Of a stretch of DNA of 64,000 bases, positions 9,754 through 20,903 are shown one piece after another; position 1 is the stretch's first letter, and each line of letters starts with the position of its first letter. Source of the stretch: Deinococcus puniceus (GTDB lineage: Bacteria; Deinococcota; Deinococci; Deinococcales; Deinococcaceae); NCBI RefSeq assembly GCF_001644565.1, contig NZ_CP011387.1, positions 72,501 through 136,500 on the forward strand, written 5' to 3'. Position numbers and translations under genes: made by a program. The notes beneath the pieces are model-generated. The model was given only the letters and a program-made list of their open reading frames with translations. It was not told the origin of the DNA and did not search any database.

Positions 9754-10581
9754 ATGATGGGCACAATGTCTGCCCCTTCCTCTCCCCCGCTGGCACAGAC
9801 GCGCAAGGCCCGCCCCGGTATCGAGTGGGCGGCTGAGCGACTGTTCCGGCCTCTGGCCCAACGCCTGATTCCACCTTTTGCCGAACGGGGCGTGAATCCA
9901 GCCTATCTGGTGCTGTTTCACACGGCGCTGGGGCTGTACGCGGCCCATTCCATCCGGCGCGGCGGACGGCTGACGCCTGCGCTGCTGCTTCAGGTCAAGA
10001 CTGTGCTGGACAACTTGGACGGCCAATTGGCACGTGCCACCGGACAGACCACCGAAACCGGGCGCTATTTGGATACCGAAATGGATTTGGTGGTGAATGC
10101 CGCGCTGAATGTGGCGCTGGTAGGGCGCTGGGGCCTGCCGCTGACGCTGCTGCAAAGCCTGATCTTGACCGTGGATTACCTGTGGGAACGCGACTACCGC
10201 GCCGCACGGGGGGAAGAATTCCGGGCCGCGCCTGCCCAGAACACAGACAACCCGCACCTGTTGGCGGCCCTGAAAGCCGTCTACGCGGCCTATTTCGTGC
10301 CGCAGGAGAAGTTGTTGGGTGCAGTGTTCGAACGTCGGCTAAACGCTCATGCTGGCCCCACGCCAACGCAAACTCAGCGGGTGGCCTACACGCCGCAACC
10401 TATCACCGGACTGGCCGCCAATCTGGGGCTGAGTACGCAACTGCTGGCGCTGGGAGCGTGCCTGCTGCTGGGCAAACCGCGCCTGTATGCGGCCAGTTTG
10501 CCCGTGCAAGCGGCGGTGCTGCTGGGCGTGCAACTGTGGCGGGAAGGACGGGTAGAACGAACAACAGAACGTGGAGTGTAG
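9754..10581 (+). CDS. CDP-alcohol phosphatidyltransferase-family protein
   Basis: An integral membrane enzyme that transfers a phosphoalcohol from a CDP-activated donor, as in phospholipid head-group synthesis. The full family signature D-G-x2-A-R-x8-G-x3-D-x3-D is present at 89-111 ([24 protein letters not shown]), so the active site is intact. The acceptor cannot be deduced. Met5 (MSAPSSPPL) is an alternative start. The last codons and stop lie inside a dispersed hairpin repeat, so the native C-terminus may have been changed by that repeat. Confidence 0.85.
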   Translation: MMGTMSAPSSPPLAQTRKARPGIEWAAERLFRPLAQRLIPPFAERGVNPAYLVLFHTALGLYAAHSIRRGGRLTPALLLQVKTVLDNLDGQLARATGQTTETGRYLDTEMDLVVNAALNVALVGRWGLPLTLLQSLILTVDYLWERDYRAARGEEFRAAPAQNTDNPHLLAALKAVYAAYFVPQEKLLGAVFERRLNAHAGPTPTQTQRVAYTPQPITGLAANLGLSTQLLALGACLLLGKPRLYAASLPVQAAVLLGVQLWREGRVERTTERGV

Positions 10582-10615
10582 AAGGTGGGTTGGCTTGTTC
10601 TACGTTCTACACTCC
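10573..10615. terminator. hairpin repeat at the end of the phosphatidyltransferase gene
   Basis: GGAGTGTAGAA at 10573-10583 pairs exactly with TTCTACACTCC at 10605-10615 across a 21-nt loop. The TAG stop of the upstream gene (10579-10581) is part of the left arm. It sits between convergent genes and belongs to the same repeat family as 4560-4618. Confidence 0.5.
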
Positions 10616-11290
<675 letters not shown>

Positions 11291-11423
11291 CAGGCCGTGA
11301 CCACAGACAGAGAGGGATTCATGCCATCAGGGTAGCGCAGCAGGGTAAACGGAAATCTCACCCAGTGATCCACCGCACCGTTCAACGCGGGCAACAGCTG
11401 GAGCCTGTTCTTGAATCCCATCT

Positions 11424-11476
11424 CAGACGCTTAGACGCTAGACCCTCAGACACCGTACCCCTAGACGCTTAGACGC
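11424..11476. repeat. AGACCCTTAGAC-type intergenic repeat
   Basis: Tandem variants of AGACGCTTAGACGCTAGACCCTC in the gap between the LtrA and DUF2270 genes. Related words occur at 13772-13798, 28101-28121, 33661-33690 and 36498-36526. Confidence 0.55.
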
Positions 11477-11506
11477 GCGTCCCACGTCCCACAACCGACA
11501 CTCCAC

Positions 11507-12709
11507 TCAGTGAACGTCGGTACGCCCCACATTGCCGCTGGCAAACCACGCCCGTACACCCAGAACGGCGTGTAGCACGTGCAGCAAAATCAGCCCGACC
11601 ACCATCCAAGACAGCGTGACGGGCAACAGGGGCAGCAGCAGGGCCGCGCCCGCCGTAGCAATTCTGATCGGCACGATGGTTTTGGCCGCAATGAGAGTGC
11701 CGCCCTCTTCCAGCGTATGCTCCAGACCCGCGCAGGCCAGATAGAACAGGGCAAATCCGCCCGCCAGCAGCCAGCGCACGCCGATGTCTACGGTCTGGGC
11801 ATCCGGCCCTTCTCCGTGCGGCGCAATGGCGTGCTGAATCATGGCACCGATCATGGTGATGCCGATGACCAGCGGAAGATGCAGATAAGACCAGCGGATG
11901 AACTTGCGGCGGTTGTGCGAATCGGGTTCCAGCCGCCCGATGTAGTCGAAATAGACCCACCACAGCCCGAACCCCAAAATGAAACCGAGGACGAACCGCA
12001 GCAAAATGACGGCGTTGAGCTGCTCGGCATCGGCCAACCCGTTCACGATGCCCACCAAATTTTCGCCCAACACGATGATGACGAACAGGCCAAAACGTTC
12101 CGGCAACTTGCGGGCAGCGGCAGGAAAAGCCCGGTGCTGATCCTTGACGGTCAGAAGCGGCGTGATCAGGTCAAGCAGGAGGCCCGCCCCTTTGAGGGCC
12201 AACCCCAACGGGCCACCCACGAAGGCGGCAATGACCCACAGCACGATGCTGATGCTGAAATTTCTGACATACACGTCGGTGACTACCCTGACCTGCGGAT
12301 TGTGCCGCCCTGCCCGCCACCACATAAACGTAATGACCGCCCGCGCAAAGGCGTAGGAGAGTGCAAATCCGGTGGCCGTCTTGCTGAGGCCGTATTCTGC
12401 GGTTGCCGCAATAGCCGCCACAGACAGCATTTGCAAGAAGGTGAAGGCCCGGAAACTGAGATCGAAAGTCTCGAACCGTTCGTTGTAATAGGCGATGGAC
12501 AGCCAAACCCACCACACCGGAATAAACAGCAGCACAAATTCGGTAAATGTTTTCAGATCGGGATGCTCGGCCAGATGGTGGGCCAGCCGGGCAATGGCAA
12601 CCACAAAAATCAGGTCATAAAAGAGTTCGAGCCAGGTCACCCGCTTGGCGTCGCTGCCCGGCACATGCAGCTGGGGCTTTTGCCACCAGAGTCTAAAGTT
12701 GCTTTGCAC
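11507..12709 (-). CDS. low temperature requirement A (LtrA) family membrane protein
   Basis: A 400-residue polytopic membrane protein with about twelve hydrophobic segments. Its N-terminus has the LtrA signature WLELFYDLIFVVAIARLAHHL, followed by VLLFIPVWWVWLSIAYYNERFET. LtrA was named from a Listeria cold-growth mutant; its biochemical role is unknown and homologues are widespread. The start is GTG. It lies between two other leftward genes with a repeat-filled gap on its downstream side. Confidence 0.87.
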   Translation of the reverse strand: MQSNFRLWWQKPQLHVPGSDAKRVTWLELFYDLIFVVAIARLAHHLAEHPDLKTFTEFVLLFIPVWWVWLSIAYYNERFETFDLSFRAFTFLQMLSVAAIAATAEYGLSKTATGFALSYAFARAVITFMWWRAGRHNPQVRVVTDVYVRNFSISIVLWVIAAFVGGPLGLALKGAGLLLDLITPLLTVKDQHRAFPAAARKLPERFGLFVIIVLGENLVGIVNGLADAEQLNAVILLRFVLGFILGFGLWWVYFDYIGRLEPDSHNRRKFIRWSYLHLPLVIGITMIGAMIQHAIAPHGEGPDAQTVDIGVRWLLAGGFALFYLACAGLEHTLEEGGTLIAAKTIVPIRIATAGAALLLPLLPVTLSWMVVGLILLHVLHAVLGVRAWFASGNVGRTDVH

Positions 12710-12787
12710 GGATTCTCACACATTCAGAGTCTCATCTGAACGTGTGGTTGTCTGGGTGCCAGGCCAGATTTGAATTCGGTGTGCCCG

Positions 12788-13747
12788 TTACGGCTCCAGC
12801 ACGAACTCCATCAGGGCACTGAGGGTGCAGGTGGCCAGCCCTACCATCCGGTCTGCACCGCCGTAATACACCCAGACTTCGTCACCCACCACAGGATTGG
12901 CACAGGAGAAGACCACGTTGGGCACGTCGCCCCGGATTTCCCATGTTTCGGTGGGTTCCATGATGAAGTCGGCGGGGCGGCGCAGTACTTTGGACGGGTC
13001 TTCCAGATCAAGCAGCGCAGCAGACAGGCGGTATACGTGGCGCTGATCATAGGCGTGGTACAGCACCAACCAGCCGTAAGCCGTTTCTATCGGTACGCCG
13101 CCCGCTCCGACGCGCTTTTCGTCCCAGCCGCCCAATTCGGGGCGCGGGGCCAGCAGTTCGCGGTGGTCTGCCCAGTTCAGCAAGTCGTCCGAATACGCAA
13201 TCCAGATGCTGGGCGGGCGGCGGTGAAACATGACGTAGCGCCCGCCGATCTTTCGCGGAAACAGCACGTGGTCTTTATTGTCCTCGCCGCGAATGACCGG
13301 GCCAAGGCGTTCCCACGAAATAAGATTGTGCGAGCGCGCCAAGCAGGGCATGATGCCAAGCGGCGAATAAGCGGTGTAGGCCATATAAAAACACTGGTCG
13401 TCCTCGTGCCACGTCACACGCGGGTCTTCTACGCCACGCGATTCGTAGGGTTCTTGGGGGGCCAACACCGGGCGCTCCAACTTGTTCCACGTCAGGCCGT
13501 CCGCCGACACCGCGTAGCCGATGCTGGACACGAAATCGATGCCCTGCGCCCGGTAATGCATATGAAACAGGCCCGCGTGCTGCACCACAGCGGCATTGAA
13601 GACGTTCATGGCTTCCCATGCATGGAGCGGGTTGGGGCGCAACACAGGACTCTGTGGGTGGCGCTGGAGCAGGAAGCGGCGGCCATCGTCGGCCCGCAAG
13701 GTGGCCACGGCGTCGAACACTCCGGCGGGTGGAGGGGTGTGGGTCAT
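12788..13747 (-). CDS. glycoside hydrolase family 130 (mannoside phosphorylase-like)
   Basis: A 319-residue five-bladed beta-propeller enzyme of GH130, a family of phosphorylases acting on beta-mannosidic bonds and some beta-mannosidases. The characteristic block [26 protein letters not shown] (near 105-130) and [19 protein letters not shown] near the C-terminus are present. Substrate specificity cannot be read. The start follows AAAGGACTCCC, a usable ribosome-binding site. No sugar transporter or mannan-degrading partner is adjacent, which suggests a housekeeping or storage role. Confidence 0.86.
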   Translation of the reverse strand: MTHTPPPAGVFDAVATLRADDGRRFLLQRHPQSPVLRPNPLHAWEAMNVFNAAVVQHAGLFHMHYRAQGIDFVSSIGYAVSADGLTWNKLERPVLAPQEPYESRGVEDPRVTWHEDDQCFYMAYTAYSPLGIMPCLARSHNLISWERLGPVIRGEDNKDHVLFPRKIGGRYVMFHRRPPSIWIAYSDDLLNWADHRELLAPRPELGGWDEKRVGAGGVPIETAYGWLVLYHAYDQRHVYRLSAALLDLEDPSKVLRRPADFIMEPTETWEIRGDVPNVVFSCANPVVGDEVWVYYGGADRMVGLATCTLSALMEFVLEP

Positions 13748-13771
13748 GGGAGTCCTTTGGGGAAGGCGTCG

Positions 13772-13798
13772 AAGGGTCTAGGGTCTAAGAGTCTAAGA
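13772..13798. repeat. AGACCCTTAGAC-type intergenic repeat
   Basis: AAGGGTCTAGGGTCTAAGAGTCTAAGA lies just upstream of the GH130 gene, with two to three copies of the GGGTCTAAG word. Confidence 0.5.
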
Positions 13799-13856
13799 AC
13801 AGATGAAAGATTGGTCATTACAGCGTGTCGGGGATACGTAACCAAGAACACCGCCC

Positions 13857-14519
13857 CTACTGCAAAAATGGATTGGTTCGCCGCTCGAAGCCGATGGTGG
13901 TGGCTGGGCCATGCCCCGGATAGACGGCGGTCTCGTCGGGGAGGGTCAGCAGTTCCTGCGCGATGCCTGCCAAGAGTTGGGCGTGGTTGCCCCCCGGCAA
14001 ATCGGTACGGCCAATGCCGCCGCGAAAGAGGGTGTCTCCGGCAACGACAACTCCGCTTGCCGCGTCCACGAACACCACATGGCCGGGAGCGTGTCCGGGC
14101 ACCTCGCGGGCAGTCAGGGTCAGGTCGCCCGCCGTAAAGGTCTGCCCCTGTGCAATGCCGTGTTCCGGCGCTTGGGGCTGAATGAAGGGCAGATTCCAGC
14201 GGGCCGCACTCGCCGCGCCCATCTGATAAATCGGCAAGTCGGCGGGGTGCAGATACACCGGAACCTTCAGGGCCTCGCGCACGGGTTGGACTGCGCCGAT
14301 ATGGTCAAAATGCGCGTGAGTGAGCAAGATGGCCTGCACCGTGACGCCCGACGCCCGCACCCATGCCAGTATCTTATCGGCCTCGTCGCCGGGATCGAAC
14401 AGGAAGCCTTCATTGCCTTGGCCTGCCACCAGCACAGCGTTTTCTTGGAGGGGGCCAGTGGCCAGAGTCCAGACGCGGGTGGAACCGTGAACTTGCGGTT
14501 GGGTGTGGGGGCGGGTCAT
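13857..14519 (-). CDS. MBL-fold metallo-hydrolase (glyoxalase II-like)
   Basis: A 220-residue zinc hydrolase. It has the metallo-beta-lactamase motif [10 protein letters not shown], later histidines in [11 protein letters not shown] and [20 protein letters not shown], and the aspartate in [16 protein letters not shown]. This is the short YcbL/GloB-like type, usually annotated as a hydroxyacylglutathione hydrolase homologue. Since Deinococcus uses bacillithiol, a thioester of that thiol is a plausible but unproven substrate. The start at 14519 is set by a TACACT box 6 nt upstream. Confidence 0.85.
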   Translation of the reverse strand: MTRPHTQPQVHGSTRVWTLATGPLQENAVLVAGQGNEGFLFDPGDEADKILAWVRASGVTVQAILLTHAHFDHIGAVQPVREALKVPVYLHPADLPIYQMGAASAARWNLPFIQPQAPEHGIAQGQTFTAGDLTLTAREVPGHAPGHVVFVDAASGVVVAGDTLFRGGIGRTDLPGGNHAQLLAGIAQELLTLPDETAVYPGHGPATTIGFERRTNPFLQ

Positions 14520-14525
14520 GGGGGG

Positions 14526-14531
14526 AGTGTA
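14526..14531 (-). promoter_or_regulatory. -10 box of the leaderless MBL-fold gene
   Basis: TACACT on the minus strand lies 6 nt before the ATG at 14519. The box sits in the short gap after the upstream holB stop codon, so the hydrolase can be transcribed independently of holB. Confidence 0.55.
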
Positions 14532-14547
14532 CCGGGGGGTTTGCCCT

Positions 14548-15552
14548 CTACGCCAACCCGAACGCATCCCGCAGGGCCAGCACGAATACCTGAAAGCTGA
14601 GGCTGGGGCTGGCGTAGGCTTCCAGCGCGGCTTGTAGGGCGTCTAGCGCGGTATCGGCACGGGCACGCTGGGTAGGGGGACGGGGTTGCCACACAAAGCG
14701 CAACGCCTCGGGATGCCACGCGGGGTCAAAGCGTTTCTCCAAGCGTTCGGCGGCTTCCAGCGCGGTCAGCAAGCCCGTGCCGATGGCTTCATCCAGTTCG
14801 CGGGCATCGGCCAAAGCGTTTCGCACGGTGTCCGGGTCGGCCAGCACTGCGGCGCGGCCTGCGGCGAAGGCCACCAGTTCGGGGTCTGGCTCGTGGCCTG
14901 CTTTGGCTAGGGCAAACGCCACCGCCCTGTCTGGTGCGGGCGACACCCTCAGGCGGGCGCTCCGGCTGGCAATCGTGGGCAGCACCGCCCGCGCATCCTC
15001 GGCCAAAAACACGAACATGGCCCCGTGCGGCGGCTCTTCCACCAGTTTCAGCAGGGCGTTTCCGGCGGTATTTCCCAAATGTTCCGCACCGTTCACGATG
15101 ACCACGCGCCGCCTGAAGCTGGGCCGGACTTCCAAAAATTCGTAGACGTGAATGTCGTACTCATTCTTGTCGTCGCGGCTGTCCAGAATCGCGCCGATGG
15201 GAATGATTTTGCGCCGCGCCGTTTTTCCGGTGCTGGTGGTGGCGCGTGGTTCCACCGTCAGCACATCGGGGTGGGTGCCCGCCGCCAACGTGCGGCAAGA
15301 CGGACACTGCCCGCACGCCTCGCCCGACATGCCGCGTGTGCCGGAGCAGTTGAACTGCGCGGCCACCGCCCATGCCACCGCCAACTTGCCTACCCGCGCT
15401 GGCCCGGTGAGGAGCAGGGCATTGCCCCCAAACAACCCGGTCTGCTCTAGCAGAGGCCCGTGCAGCAGCGCCGCCTGCGCCGTCATCGAGCCGATAGCCA
15501 GAACGGTTGCCTCAGCTTCAGCCTGTTTTTTAGATGTTTTCCCAGTTGCCAC
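14548..15552 (-). CDS. holB: DNA polymerase III delta' subunit (clamp-loader AAA+ protein)
   Basis: A 334-residue AAA+ protein of the clamp loader that places the DnaN clamp on primed DNA. The P-loop is altered (GPARVGKLA, 50-58, lacking the usual Thr/Ser after Lys), which suits delta', a subunit that does not hydrolyse ATP. A zinc-binding cysteine cluster follows (Cys69, Cys80, Cys83, Cys86), then [25 protein letters not shown] and a sensor-1-like SRSARLR. Its partner DnaN is encoded 5 kb away. The metallophosphoesterase stop is only 10 bp upstream, so it may be co-transcribed with that gene. Confidence 0.88.
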   Translation of the reverse strand: MATGKTSKKQAEAEATVLAIGSMTAQAALLHGPLLEQTGLFGGNALLLTGPARVGKLAVAWAVAAQFNCSGTRGMSGEACGQCPSCRTLAAGTHPDVLTVEPRATTSTGKTARRKIIPIGAILDSRDDKNEYDIHVYEFLEVRPSFRRRVVIVNGAEHLGNTAGNALLKLVEEPPHGAMFVFLAEDARAVLPTIASRSARLRVSPAPDRAVAFALAKAGHEPDPELVAFAAGRAAVLADPDTVRNALADARELDEAIGTGLLTALEAAERLEKRFDPAWHPEALRFVWQPRPPTQRARADTALDALQAALEAYASPSLSFQVFVLALRDAFGLA

Positions 15553-15562
15553 AACTCACGTC

Positions 15563-16315
15563 CTACTTGCCGATGGCTAATCGCGCCGCCAACACCTGTG
15601 GCAAGCCCGCGTCTAGCGCCGCTTCCTGTGCCCGCGCAATGTTGTAGGCCACCCGGAACACCTCGAAGTGACCGCGCACCGAATCATAAATGGCGTAGCT
15701 GGCTTTGGGGTTGCCGTCGCGGGGCTGGCCCACACTGCCCGGATTCAGGATCACGCGGGCGCTGGGCGGCACCATATAACTCCCTCCGTCCTGAAACGCC
15801 TGATGCTTGATCCACTCGCCCACCGGGGCATTGAGGGTGGCGTACACGCTGGGCGCGTGCGTGTGGCCCACGAAGCCCAGCCGCCCCTGCCACTGCTGAA
15901 AAGCGTCGCGGGCCGCCGTGACCGAATCGGTGTAATCGTCGAGGCTGACCGGGGTGCCGTGACGGTAGCGTGCGCCCACATCGGGGTCGTCTATGCCGTC
16001 GCGCCACGTCCTGACCCACGCCACATCGCGCTCGGACAGGCGCTCCAGTTGCCACAACAACGCCTGAGACACGATGCTCTCTTTGATCTCGCGGCGGCCA
16101 TCGGCGTAGTCCAGCAGCATCTGATCGTGGTTGCCCATGACGCATACGGCGTCTAAGTCGCGCAGGGTATCCAGTACCTCGCGGGGGTGAGGGCCGTAGC
16201 CCACCGCGTCGCCAAGGTGGATGACCTGTTCGTGCCGCTTGGGTTCGGCATCGCTCAGCACCGCTTCCAGAGCTGTCTGGTTGGCGTGAATGTCAGAAAG
16301 CAGCAGGAGCCGCAC
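15563..16315 (-). CDS. metallophosphoesterase (calcineurin-like phosphatase)
   Basis: A 250-residue protein with the full metallophosphoesterase motif set: SDIHAN (Asp8, His10), [10 protein letters not shown] (Asp36), GNHD (Asn62, His63) and GHTHAPSV. This is the YfcE/MJ0936-like class of broad phosphodiesterases; the natural substrate is unknown. The GTG start is supported by a TATCAT box 6 nt upstream. holB begins 10 bp downstream on the same strand, suggesting an operon. Confidence 0.88.
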   Translation of the reverse strand: MRLLLLSDIHANQTALEAVLSDAEPKRHEQVIHLGDAVGYGPHPREVLDTLRDLDAVCVMGNHDQMLLDYADGRREIKESIVSQALLWQLERLSERDVAWVRTWRDGIDDPDVGARYRHGTPVSLDDYTDSVTAARDAFQQWQGRLGFVGHTHAPSVYATLNAPVGEWIKHQAFQDGGSYMVPPSARVILNPGSVGQPRDGNPKASYAIYDSVRGHFEVFRVAYNIARAQEAALDAGLPQVLAARLAIGK

Positions 16316-16321
16316 CCGGCC

Positions 16322-16327
16322 ATGATA
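16322..16327 (-). promoter_or_regulatory. -10 box of the leaderless metallophosphoesterase gene
   Basis: TATCAT on the minus strand, 6 nt before the GTG at 16315, with no Shine-Dalgarno. Confidence 0.5.
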
Positions 16328-16481
16328 CGCGCCCAGGCTGTGAGGGGGTGAAGATGTTCTGCACAGGGGGTCAGATTGGGGGAAGTGGAACGTGAACCCC
16401 CGCTGTCGATCCGGCCACTCTAAAAAGCTAGAGACTTTACATCATTGTTGAACGCCCTGACATTTACCTCTCTCTTAGGCT

Positions 16482-16487
16482 TATGCT
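16482..16487 (+). promoter_or_regulatory. -10 box of leaderless dprA
   Basis: TATGCT lies 6 nt before the dprA GTG at 16494, with no ribosome-binding site between. Confidence 0.55.
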
Positions 16488-16493
16488 GGCGGT

Positions 16494-17591
16494 GTGAATC
16501 CCACCTCAAGTTCCTCTCCTGCTTCCGAGCAAGCCGAGGAACTCTTCGCCCTGCTGACCCTCCGCTTGACGCCTCAGTTGGGGCCGCGCCGGATAGAAAA
16601 CCTGCGCCAGCGATTTGGCAGTGCGCGGGCGGCCCTGAGCATGCCCCTGACCGAACTGCGCCATACGCCGGGGTTGGACGCCAAATCGCTGGCAGGCATA
16701 GGAACCGCCAAGCCCGCGCAGCAGGCCGAGGCCGAGCTGGGCAAACTGGAGCAAGGGGGCGTGACCCTGCTGGGCCGGGGACTCCCCGGTTATCCGGCGG
16801 CGCTGGATTCGCTGGGAGACCCACCCGCCGTGCTGTGGGTGCTGGGGCCACTGCCCGAGTTGCCCACCGTGCCGCGTGCGGTCGGCGTAGTGGGCACCCG
16901 CTCTGCCAGCCCGCACGCCCTCGCGCTGACCCGCAAAATCGCCGCAGATTTGGCCCGCTCCGACGTGATCGTCATCAGCGGCCTCGCACGCGGCATAGAC
17001 ACCGCCGCCCACACTGCCAGCACCGAGGCGGGCGGCCTGAGCATCGGCATTTTGGGCAGTGCCGTGAACATGATCTATCCGCAGGAAAACACTGCCCTCG
17101 CCAGCAAGCTCACGCTGATTTCCGAGTATCCGCTGGGTACTGGGCCTGCCACGCACCATTTCCCCATCAGAAACAGATTGATCGCGGCGCTGAGTGCGGC
17201 CACGTTGGTCGTAGAAGGCGAGTGGAAGTCGGGGTCACTGATTACGGCCACGCACGCGCTGGAATGTGGCCGCACCGTGTTCGCCGTGCCGGGACTGGCA
17301 GGCGATCCCCGCGCCGCTGGCCCACACCGCCTGATTCGTGACGGAGCCGTGCTGACCGAGAACGTGCAGGACATCCTGAACGAGATGGGCTGGGGGCAAG
17401 CCCGCACCGCGCCCTTGCCCGACTTGCCACCCGATCAGGCCCGCGTACTGGCCGCGCTCAACGCACCTTCTACCTTGGATGATTTGCAAGCCCGCACGGG
17501 TTTGGGCCTCCCTGAATTGCAAACCGCGCTGGTGATGCTGCAACTGCAAGGACTGGCCGAAGAAGTGGGGGGAAGATGGGTCAGGCGGTAA
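16494..17591 (+). CDS. dprA: DNA-processing protein DprA
   Basis: DprA binds incoming single-stranded DNA during natural transformation and loads RecA on it. The 365-residue protein has an N-terminal helix-hairpin-helix/SAM-like region (20-75), a Rossmann-like core with [13 protein letters not shown] (130-142) and [14 protein letters not shown] (160-173), and a C-terminal winged-helix DML1-like domain (about 300-365). Deinococcus is naturally competent and its DprA contributes to transformation. No other competence gene is adjacent. The GTG start is supported by a TATGCT box at -10. Confidence 0.93.
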   Translation: MNPTSSSSPASEQAEELFALLTLRLTPQLGPRRIENLRQRFGSARAALSMPLTELRHTPGLDAKSLAGIGTAKPAQQAEAELGKLEQGGVTLLGRGLPGYPAALDSLGDPPAVLWVLGPLPELPTVPRAVGVVGTRSASPHALALTRKIAADLARSDVIVISGLARGIDTAAHTASTEAGGLSIGILGSAVNMIYPQENTALASKLTLISEYPLGTGPATHHFPIRNRLIAALSAATLVVEGEWKSGSLITATHALECGRTVFAVPGLAGDPRAAGPHRLIRDGAVLTENVQDILNEMGWGQARTAPLPDLPPDQARVLAALNAPSTLDDLQARTGLGLPELQTALVMLQLQGLAEEVGGRWVRR

Positions 17592-17601
17592 GAGCAGGCC
17601 G

Positions 17602-17889
17602 TTATTCGTGCTGTGGCCCGTAGTCCTTTTCCACATCCACACGCGGCGGGCCGGGGAGAGTCACGCCTTCTTGGGCGGGGTCAAGCAGAGTAGCCAACAC
17701 GTCTTTCAAGCCGACAGTCAGGCCACCCGCCGCACCTTGAACTCCTACTTTTAGCGGATCGAGCGTCAGGCTCCAGCCCCCATCCGGCCAACTCACGCCC
17801 GTTTCCAGCCGTTCCCCACGCGCCAAGCTCGCGGCTTCCAGATCGTCTAGGCGCACCCGCACCCGCCCCGCCGTGAACCGAATCTTCAT
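17602..17889 (-). CDS. hypothetical protein, 95 aa (DUF7009-like N-terminus)
   Basis: A small acidic protein starting MKIRFTAGRVRVRLDDLEAASLARGERLE. This N-terminus resembles short bacterial proteins that I recall as DUF7009, but I am not certain. It has no membrane segment or cysteine. The start at 17889 is chosen over a longer frame because the MKIR start is typical of such proteins. It is divergent from the epimerase gene, with about 48 bp between the starts. Confidence 0.6.
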   Translation of the reverse strand: MKIRFTAGRVRVRLDDLEAASLARGERLETGVSWPDGGWSLTLDPLKVGVQGAAGGLTVGLKDVLATLLDPAQEGVTLPGPPRVDVEKDYGPQHE

Positions 17890-17937
17890 GGCAGGCAGTG
17901 TATGGCGCGGAGTGGAGCGCCGTGGCATTCTGCGGGT

Positions 17938-18927
17938 ATGGCAACAACCCAGACGGTACTGGTCTTAGGCGGGACACGCTTTGTGGGGCGGCACATTGTA
18001 GAAGCACTCTTGGCGGCGGGCCATACGGTCACGGTGCTGACACGCGGCCAGTCTCCGGATGAATTGCCGGAACACGTGGAACGCTTACAGGGTGACCGTG
18101 AACGGGGCGCGGCGGGCCTGCAAGCGTTGGTGGCCCGCACGTGGGATGCCTGCGTAGATGTCAGCGGCTACACGCCCGCCGCAGTTCGGGCCAGTGCCGA
18201 GGCATTGGCGGGCAGCGTGGGGCGCTATGTCTTCGTCAGCACGGTCAGCGTGTACGCCGAACAGAATCGCCACCCTGTCCGAGAAACCGATCCGCTGTTG
18301 CCCGCCGCCCCGGAAGACCTGACCGAAGTCACGGGCGAGAGCTACGGCCCCCTCAAAGTGACCTGTGAACGGATCGTGCAGGAGGTGTTCGCAGACCGTG
18401 CCACCATTCTTCGCCCGCAGATCGTGGCTGGCCCTTTCGACCATACCGCCCGCTATCCGTACTGGCCGGATCGTGCGACGCAGGCTCGGCAGAACGGCCA
18501 GCCCATGTTGGCTCCCGGCAGCGGCTCCGATCATGTGCAGGCCATAGATGCACGGGATTTTGGACGGTTTGCCGTTCGGGTGATAGAAGACAGCACGCCC
18601 GGCATCTTCAATGTGGCTGGCCCGCGCCTGACTTGGGCCGAATTTATGACTGCCATAGGCGCACAGTCGGTGGTGTGGGTAGACGCTGCCACGCTGGAAG
18701 CTCAGGGCATCGGCTGGCGCGATTTGCCGCTGTATCTGGCCGACGACAGCGAACAGGGCGGCCTGATGGACGTAGACGCCACCCGTGCTCTCGCCGCTGG
18801 CCTCACGCTGACCGATCCGGCGACGACTGCGCGGGACACGGGGGCTTGGAGTGCAGGCCAACCAACTGAATATCTCCTGACGCCAGAGCGGGAAGCAGAA
18901 GCAGTGAAGGTCAGCCGCACCGTCTAG
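17938..18927 (+). CDS. NAD-dependent epimerase/dehydratase family protein
   Basis: A 329-residue extended SDR with the N-terminal dinucleotide motif LVLGGTRFVGRHIVEALLAAGH (residues 8-29). It is an isoflavone-reductase/NmrA-like or RNA-binding CSP41-like subfamily member: a serine-rich YVFVSTVSVYAE strand and ESYGPLKVTCERIV replace the classic YxxxK as YGPLK. The substrate is unknown. The start at 17938 (MATTQTVLVLGG) fits the Rossmann fold; a longer frame from 17902 adds only unrelated residues. Confidence 0.85.
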   Translation: MATTQTVLVLGGTRFVGRHIVEALLAAGHTVTVLTRGQSPDELPEHVERLQGDRERGAAGLQALVARTWDACVDVSGYTPAAVRASAEALAGSVGRYVFVSTVSVYAEQNRHPVRETDPLLPAAPEDLTEVTGESYGPLKVTCERIVQEVFADRATILRPQIVAGPFDHTARYPYWPDRATQARQNGQPMLAPGSGSDHVQAIDARDFGRFAVRVIEDSTPGIFNVAGPRLTWAEFMTAIGAQSVVWVDAATLEAQGIGWRDLPLYLADDSEQGGLMDVDATRALAAGLTLTDPATTARDTGAWSAGQPTEYLLTPEREAEAVKVSRTV

Positions 18928-19056
18928 AAGGCAGATTCTGGTTGGTTCAGCACTCCACTTCTCTAGCCACACACGCTGCTTTCACCCGAACTGCCCACCT
19001 TACTGTTCATTCACCTGTTCGTCGGTAAGGCGGCGGGTTACAGAAATGGGGGGTGG

Positions 19057-19062
19057 TATGCT
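19057..19062 (+). promoter_or_regulatory. possible -10 box upstream of dnaA
   Basis: TATGCT is placed so that transcription would begin near 19070, giving dnaA a 5' leader of about 55 nt when counted to the ATT start at 19127. No convincing -35 is seen. Confidence 0.35.
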
Positions 19063-19126
19063 GGCCTGACATGGGTTGGGTCGATACGGCGACAATCCGA
19101 CGCAGGACAGAAGGGGGGTGTGCTTT

Positions 19127-20497
<1,371 letters not shown>

Positions 20498-20569
20498 TCA
20501 GGCAGTTGTTTTACGCACAGGTCTGAATAAGTTCCACCCAGCGTTCCAAAACCGTGTGCGGAGTTTCAC

Positions 20570-20840
20570 AAGCTGTGGATAACCCTGTGGATAACCTGTG
20601 GATAAGTGCCATTTTCCTGTGGATAAAATTGTGGATAACCTTGGGTCAATTGAGGCCTGTGGATAAGTGCCATTTTTATCCACAGGTTATCCACAGGCAA
20701 GTGCCACTTATCCACAATTTCGTCCACAGGGCAAACCTGCGCCTAGCGCCCGCCTAAGCTACTTATCCACAGTTTCCACAGGCCCTATTACTACTACTAC
20801 TATCTTTTAATTTATATAAAGACAGATAAAAGATAGGAAC
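20570..20840. other. origin of replication (oriC)
   Basis: The dnaA-dnaN gap holds ten exact DnaA boxes. Six read TGTGGATAA (20574, 20586, 20597, 20618, 20630, 20658) and four read TTATCCACA (20676, 20687, 20708, 20763). A degenerate box GTTTCCACA directly follows the last at 20772-20780. Next come a GC cluster (GGCC), six tandem CTA/TTA trinucleotides (20785-20802) and an AT-rich stretch to about 20836. This order matches the Bacillus unwinding element: paired boxes, GC cluster, DnaA-trios, DUE. Confidence 0.95.
20785..20802 (+). promoter_or_regulatory. DnaA-trio element of the origin
   Basis: Six in-register trinucleotides CTA-TTA-CTA-CTA-CTA-CTA follow the paired DnaA boxes and the GGCC cluster. 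The complementary strand reads 3'-GAT repeats, the single-strand DnaA-binding trio. The flanking CACAGGCCCTA matches the B. subtilis origin as I recall it. Confidence 0.85.
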
Positions 20841-20903
20841 CCAGCCATGAGGGAGCAAGCCAGATTCTCTCCCCTTTCCATTCCTGCCCAGAGGTCACCC
20901 AAC

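Noticed and set aside
12770..14137. 455-codon plus-strand frame across the GH130 and MBL genes
   Set aside because: Antisense shadow of two recognised genes.
19076..19126. TTG start of dnaA at 19076
   Set aside because: Adds 17 unconserved residues and lacks a ribosome-binding site; the strong purine run points to a start at 19127.
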